From NCBI GenBank assembly GCA_964608845.1, contig CAZSPP010000021.1, positions 1 to 15,494 of the forward strand: a stretch of DNA of 15,494 bases. Reading direction: 5' to 3'. Each line of letters starts with the position of its first letter. The first letter of the stretch is position 1. This stretch comes from JAHLMP01 sp964608845 (GTDB taxonomy: Archaea > Aenigmatarchaeota > Aenigmatarchaeia > GW2011-AR5 > JAHLMP01). Position numbers and translations under genes: made by a program. Under the pieces are notes generated by a model. That model saw only the letters and a list, made by a program, of their open reading frames with translations. It ran no database searches and was not told the origin of the DNA. Below, piece after piece: positions 13,383-15,494 of this stretch.

Positions 13383-13820
13383 TTAGATAAAAAAAGTTAT
13401 TAGATAAAACAAGAAAATGTGCCTAAGAGGAATAACTATGTGTTTTTTATTATAAAAGCTCCATATCGTGAGCCATAAATTGATTGAAAACAAAAAGAAC
13501 CAAGGAAAAAAGAATATTGAAAAGATTATACCCTCTGATATTCTATCACATGTAACATCAATAATATAGCCTTCAATCCCTTCTTTATAATATCTCTTTG
13601 CAACTGCTCCATCCAAGAAATCAAATAAAAGAACCAAGAAAAGAATAAAGATTGAGAGAATCCTAGAATAATTAAAAAATATAATGAATAGAATACTAAA
13701 TATTACAGATAACGCCGAAATTTTATTTGGATTTATTTTTGGTAAATAAAGATTTTTTGTAATTTTTTGAATAAAATTTTGTGAAAATTTTCCAAGGAAT
13801 GTTCTTTCTGGTTTATCCAT
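13383..13820 (-). CDS. CDP-alcohol phosphatidyltransferase, short form
   Basis: This 145-residue membrane protein carries the family motif DGxxA(R)x8GxxxDxxxD as D67-x2-D70-G71-AV-A74-K75, then after eight residues G84-YII-D88-VTC-D92. Lysine replaces the usual arginine at 75. Hydrophobic segments lie at about 35-50, 53-68, 96-116 and 128-145. Enzymes of this family condense a CDP-activated lipid with an alcohol (glycerol phosphate, inositol phosphate or serine) at the membrane to make phospholipid headgroups. Most have six helices and 180-200 residues; this one ends after PLRHIFLFYLITFFI, a plausible natural C-terminus, and the next gene starts about 40 nt later. It overlaps the upstream YdjM-like gene by 8 nt (ATGGATAA). 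The headgroup cannot be told from sequence. Confidence 0.85.
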   Translation of the reverse strand: MDKPERTFLGKFSQNFIQKITKNLYLPKINPNKISALSVIFSILFIIFFNYSRILSIFILFLVLLFDFLDGAVAKRYYKEGIEGYIIDVTCDRISEGIIFSIFFFPWFFLFSINLWLTIWSFYNKKHIVIPLRHIFLFYLITFFI

Positions 13821-14265
13821 AGAAAAACACCAAAAACAAAATTAATAAAATAAGAGTAAGAAGGATTTCAAGAAGATAAACAAATTCCCTTTTCATAATA
13901 CCGAGGGAAATCTTTTTATTAGATATTGGATATAATGGTCTAGTAATACCGAACAAAAAATCAAGAGAAAAATGAAGTAAAATACAAAGAGATATAATTT
14001 GTAATAATCTAAGAGAAATAAAAAAGAATAAAATGCAAATTATTAAAGAAAATATAGATAAACCTAGCAATTCATGAAGAAAGCTTCTCGATTCTGCTCC
14101 GAATTTTCTTTTGAACACATTCTTTTTAACATTTATTAAATAAGGAATATGGTCAAGGTCTACAAGCATTGAGAATAATATTATTAGAAGAATATAACTT
14201 TTTGCATCTCCGAATACAATTTCTATTATTATAAATGAGATTAAAAAATGTAAGAGTGTATTCAT
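13813..14265 (-). CDS. YdjM-like membrane-bound metal-dependent hydrolase
   Basis: This 150-residue, four-helix membrane protein belongs by motif to the YdjM/DUF457 family (PF04307). H6 lies in the first helix, DLDH at 36-39, HELLGLS at 64-70 (where HRxxTHS is usual), and HFSLDFL at 98-104. These histidines and aspartates face the membrane surface and are thought to bind a metal; the family is annotated as a membrane hydrolase, but its substrate is unproven. HE in place of HR is a small deviation. It starts 9 nt after the rpoN stop and overlaps the CDP-alcohol phosphatidyltransferase gene, so a shared lipid-related role is possible, but that is context inference. Confidence 0.72.
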   Translation of the reverse strand: MNTLLHFLISFIIIEIVFGDAKSYILLIILFSMLVDLDHIPYLINVKKNVFKRKFGAESRSFLHELLGLSIFSLIICILFFFISLRLLQIISLCILLHFSLDFLFGITRPLYPISNKKISLGIMKREFVYLLEILLTLILLILFLVFFYG

Positions 14266-14274
14266 AAATACCTT

Positions 14275-14469
14275 TTATATCTTGAATTTTGCTAAATCTT
14301 TTAGTAAATCAACATGAGTTAAAAATATCATTCTGCAGCAATATCTTTCTACTCCAAGTTCATCTAAGACATCTTTAGGATTTTTACCCTTTGCTACTTC
14401 TTCCTTATATCTTTTCCATAAATGGCCTATTGGCTTACCACAAGAAAAGCATCTGATTGGGAATATCAT
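14275..14469 (-). CDS. rpoN: RNA polymerase subunit N (Rpb10)
   Basis: This 64-residue protein is the full length of archaeal RpoN, the homologue of eukaryotic Rpb10. It is a small zinc-bundle subunit at the base of the polymerase assembly platform with subunits D, L and P. Zinc ligands are C7 and C10 in RCFSCGKPIG and C44-C45 in ERYCCRMIFLTHVDL, all present. The MIFPIRCFSCGK start is diagnostic. It begins 2 nt after the uS5 stop and is co-transcribed with it; archaeal rpoN is commonly found in ribosomal protein operons (usually with uL13 and uS9, here with uS5). Confidence 0.96.
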   Translation of the reverse strand: MIFPIRCFSCGKPIGHLWKRYKEEVAKGKNPKDVLDELGVERYCCRMIFLTHVDLLKDLAKFKI

Positions 14470-14471
14470 AT

Positions 14472-15125
14472 TTATTTACTCGAATTCAAATTTTTTAAAG
14501 CATTAAAAGCAGCTAAAATATGATTCATTCTTGTTTTTGTTTTTCCAAAAGACATGGTCCATATATCGTTTATACCAGCAAGTCTAAATAATTTTTTCAA
14601 TTCATCCGAAGCAACTATTCCAGCACCTCTAGGAGCAGGCATTAATATAACTCTTACAGATCCTTCTTTTCCTTCTGTTTTTCTTATAATCGAGTGAGAC
14701 TCTCCGCATCTACATTTCCAAGAGCCGCAACCCCTCATTACAGGTATTATGTTAAGTTTTGCCTTTTCAGTAGCTTTTTCTATTGCTATTTGATGCGTTG
14801 TTCCGCTAGCCTTTCCAACACCAACATAACCATCTTCATTTCCAACAACTACTAAAGCCGAAATTTTATATCTTCTTCCAGACCTATGCATTCTTGCAGT
14901 TCTTCTTGTTGGAGTTCTTCTTATACCTCCGCCCTTTCCAGGAGAACCACCTATCCATATAATATCTGTTTTTAGATTAAGAAGCTTATCAACTATTTTA
15001 GGTTCTTTTATTTTTATTCCAGCTTCGAATATTTCGTCAATAGATTTTATTTTTCCTTCTAAAACATCTTTACCGAGCTTTGTTTTCGGGACCCATTCTT
15101 CATTTTCTTTCATCACTTCTTCCAT
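14472..15125 (-). CDS. rpsE: Small ribosomal subunit protein uS5
   Basis: The product is 217 residues, the archaeal length. The RNA-binding N-domain contains SPGKGGGIRRTPTRRTARMH (61-80) and the strand pair LVVVGNEDGYVGVGKASG (91-108). The C-domain has VRVILMPAPRGAGIVASDEL (157-176). The segment RGCGSWKCRCGESH (131-144), with C133, C138, C140 and H144, could bind zinc, and a similar cysteine cluster is typical of archaeal uS5. uS5 lies near the decoding centre and mRNA entry. A strong AGGGG/GTGAAGGGGT ribosome site precedes ATG 15125. In most archaea uS5 sits in the spc operon before uL30 and uL15; here it leads to rpoN instead, a rearranged order. Confidence 0.96.
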   Translation of the reverse strand: MEEVMKENEEWVPKTKLGKDVLEGKIKSIDEIFEAGIKIKEPKIVDKLLNLKTDIIWIGGSPGKGGGIRRTPTRRTARMHRSGRRYKISALVVVGNEDGYVGVGKASGTTHQIAIEKATEKAKLNIIPVMRGCGSWKCRCGESHSIIRKTEGKEGSVRVILMPAPRGAGIVASDELKKLFRLAGINDIWTMSFGKTKTRMNHILAAFNALKNLNSSK

Positions 15126-15199
15126 ACCCCTTCACTTTAATGTAAAGATTGAAAAAATAAATAGTTCAATATTTATTTAAACTTATAATTTTAATCTTG
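15126..15199. promoter_or_regulatory. Divergent promoter region between rpsE and ftsY
   Basis: The gap of about 75 nt contains TTTATTTAAACTTATAA (15172-15188), a TATA-like element 20-35 nt before the plus-strand start. For the minus strand, a TTTATTTT run around 15153-15160 lies about 30 nt before ATG 15125. GGTGA at 15199-15203 is the ribosome site of the plus-strand gene. Confidence 0.45.
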
Positions 15200-15208
15200 G
15201 TGATATAT

Positions 15209-15494
15209 ATTTTTAAGATACTAAAAAAGAAGATAGAAGAGGCAATTAAAAAGGTTTCTGGAAGAATAAAGGAAGAGAGTGAAGAGGAAAAGAGAGATTT
15301 AGAAAAAAAGGAAAAATTAGAAGAGGCACAAAAGTTAGAGGAAAAAGCAGAAGAAAAAGAAGAATTAGAAAAGAGTAAAGAAAGTATAGAAATAATCGAA
15401 AAAAAGAAGGAGGAGATAGAAGAAGAGAAAATAATTGAAGAAAAAAAGGAAGAGGAAATAGAAAAAAGGATAGAAGAAAAGGTAAAAGAAGTTA
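15209..15494 (+). CDS. ftsY: Probable SRP receptor FtsY, N-terminal part, AUU start
   Basis: The frame is open to the window edge (95 codons). From ATT 15209 it reads MFKILKKKIEEAIKKVSGRI, then a long lysine/glutamate coiled coil with no hydrophobic segment. That amphipathic basic start followed by a highly charged region is typical of archaeal FtsY, the membrane-bound GTPase that docks the signal recognition particle. The NG GTPase domain lies beyond the window, so identity is provisional; another coiled-coil protein is possible. No ATG opens this frame. GTG 15200 does, but it sits in the GGTGA site, and ATT 15209 has the same 5-nt spacing as ATG in three other genes here. It is divergent from uS5. 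Confidence 0.55.
   Translation, partial: MFKILKKKIEEAIKKVSGRIKEESEEEKRDLEKKEKLEEAQKLEEKAEEKEELEKSKESIEIIEKKKEEIEEEKIIEEKKEEEIEKRIEEKVKEV

Noticed and set aside
13383..13820. CDP-alcohol phosphatidyltransferase truncated by a frameshift
   Set aside because: It is shorter than the family average, but the catalytic motif and a natural-looking hydrophobic C-terminus are present, and the next gene begins about 40 nt away with no leftover homologous sequence between.
15214..15494. Low-complexity repeat at the window end
   Set aside because: The purine-rich stretch is a continuous open frame encoding a Lys/Glu coiled coil, so it is better explained as coding sequence than as a DNA repeat.
1..15494. 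CRISPR array, transposon or toxin-antitoxin system
   Set aside because: No direct repeats with regular spacers, no transposase, no terminal inverted repeats and no recognisable toxin-antitoxin pair were seen; the intein is the only mobile element.

Overview
The window looks like the end of a metagenome contig from a small-genome, very AT-rich archaeon. The first 14 bases match the end of an Illumina adapter. The domain is clear from archaeal-type exosome genes (rrp4, rrp41, rrp42), SBDS, RNA polymerase subunit N, archaeal uS5, a diphthamide synthesis gene, an EndA tRNA-splicing endonuclease and RtcB. GGTGA Shine-Dalgarno motifs 4-5 nt before ATG, TATA-like boxes just upstream of starts, very short intergenic gaps and a three-unit EndA like that described from ARMAN archaea suggest a DPANN lineage. 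I cannot name the phylum from this sequence alone.

Layout. Bases 1-189: adapter remnant, a hairpin and a leader with repeated AAAGTA half-sites. 199-1410: an unrecognised phosphoribosyltransferase-like protein. 1486-1591: tRNA-Ser(GGA) with two tiny intron-like insertions. 1652-2293: a mechanosensitive-channel-like membrane protein. 2340-4248: an operon of dph6 and endA. 4249-4773: mostly non-coding, with a start-less fragment of a small helical protein. 4774-7973: the exosome operon (SBDS, rrp4, rrp41, a DUF5678-like small gene, rrp42). 8012-10915: rtcB interrupted by a 488-residue homing-endonuclease intein. 10918-11556 (minus): HemK/Mtq2-type methyltransferase. 11629-12450: metallo-beta-lactamase-fold hydrolase. 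12433-13341 (minus): membrane-anchored winged-helix regulator. 13383-15125 (minus): uS5, rpoN, a YdjM-like membrane protein and a CDP-alcohol phosphatidyltransferase. 15209-end (plus): the start of a probable ftsY with no ATG.

The main theme is RNA processing, and the most striking element is a tRNA-splicing set within 9.5 kb. The tRNA-Ser gene carries a 10-nt insertion at position 37/38 and an 11-nt insertion in the T-loop at 59/60. Each folds as a 4-bp helix with 3-nt bulge segments placed so that cutting after the second bulge base restores a perfect tRNA-Ser. Neither has an inner helix, so both are relaxed (bulge-helix-loop) substrates. The nearby EndA has the three-unit build reported for enzymes that accept relaxed motifs. 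RtcB, the ligase that would rejoin the exons, must itself be protein-spliced: its intein sits directly before the catalytic manganese-binding cysteine.

Most genes show ordinary archaeal informational functions. The unusual points are the double mini-intron tRNA, the intein position, the apparent AUU start of ftsY, the degenerate reading frame at 4319-4549 and the orphan first gene.
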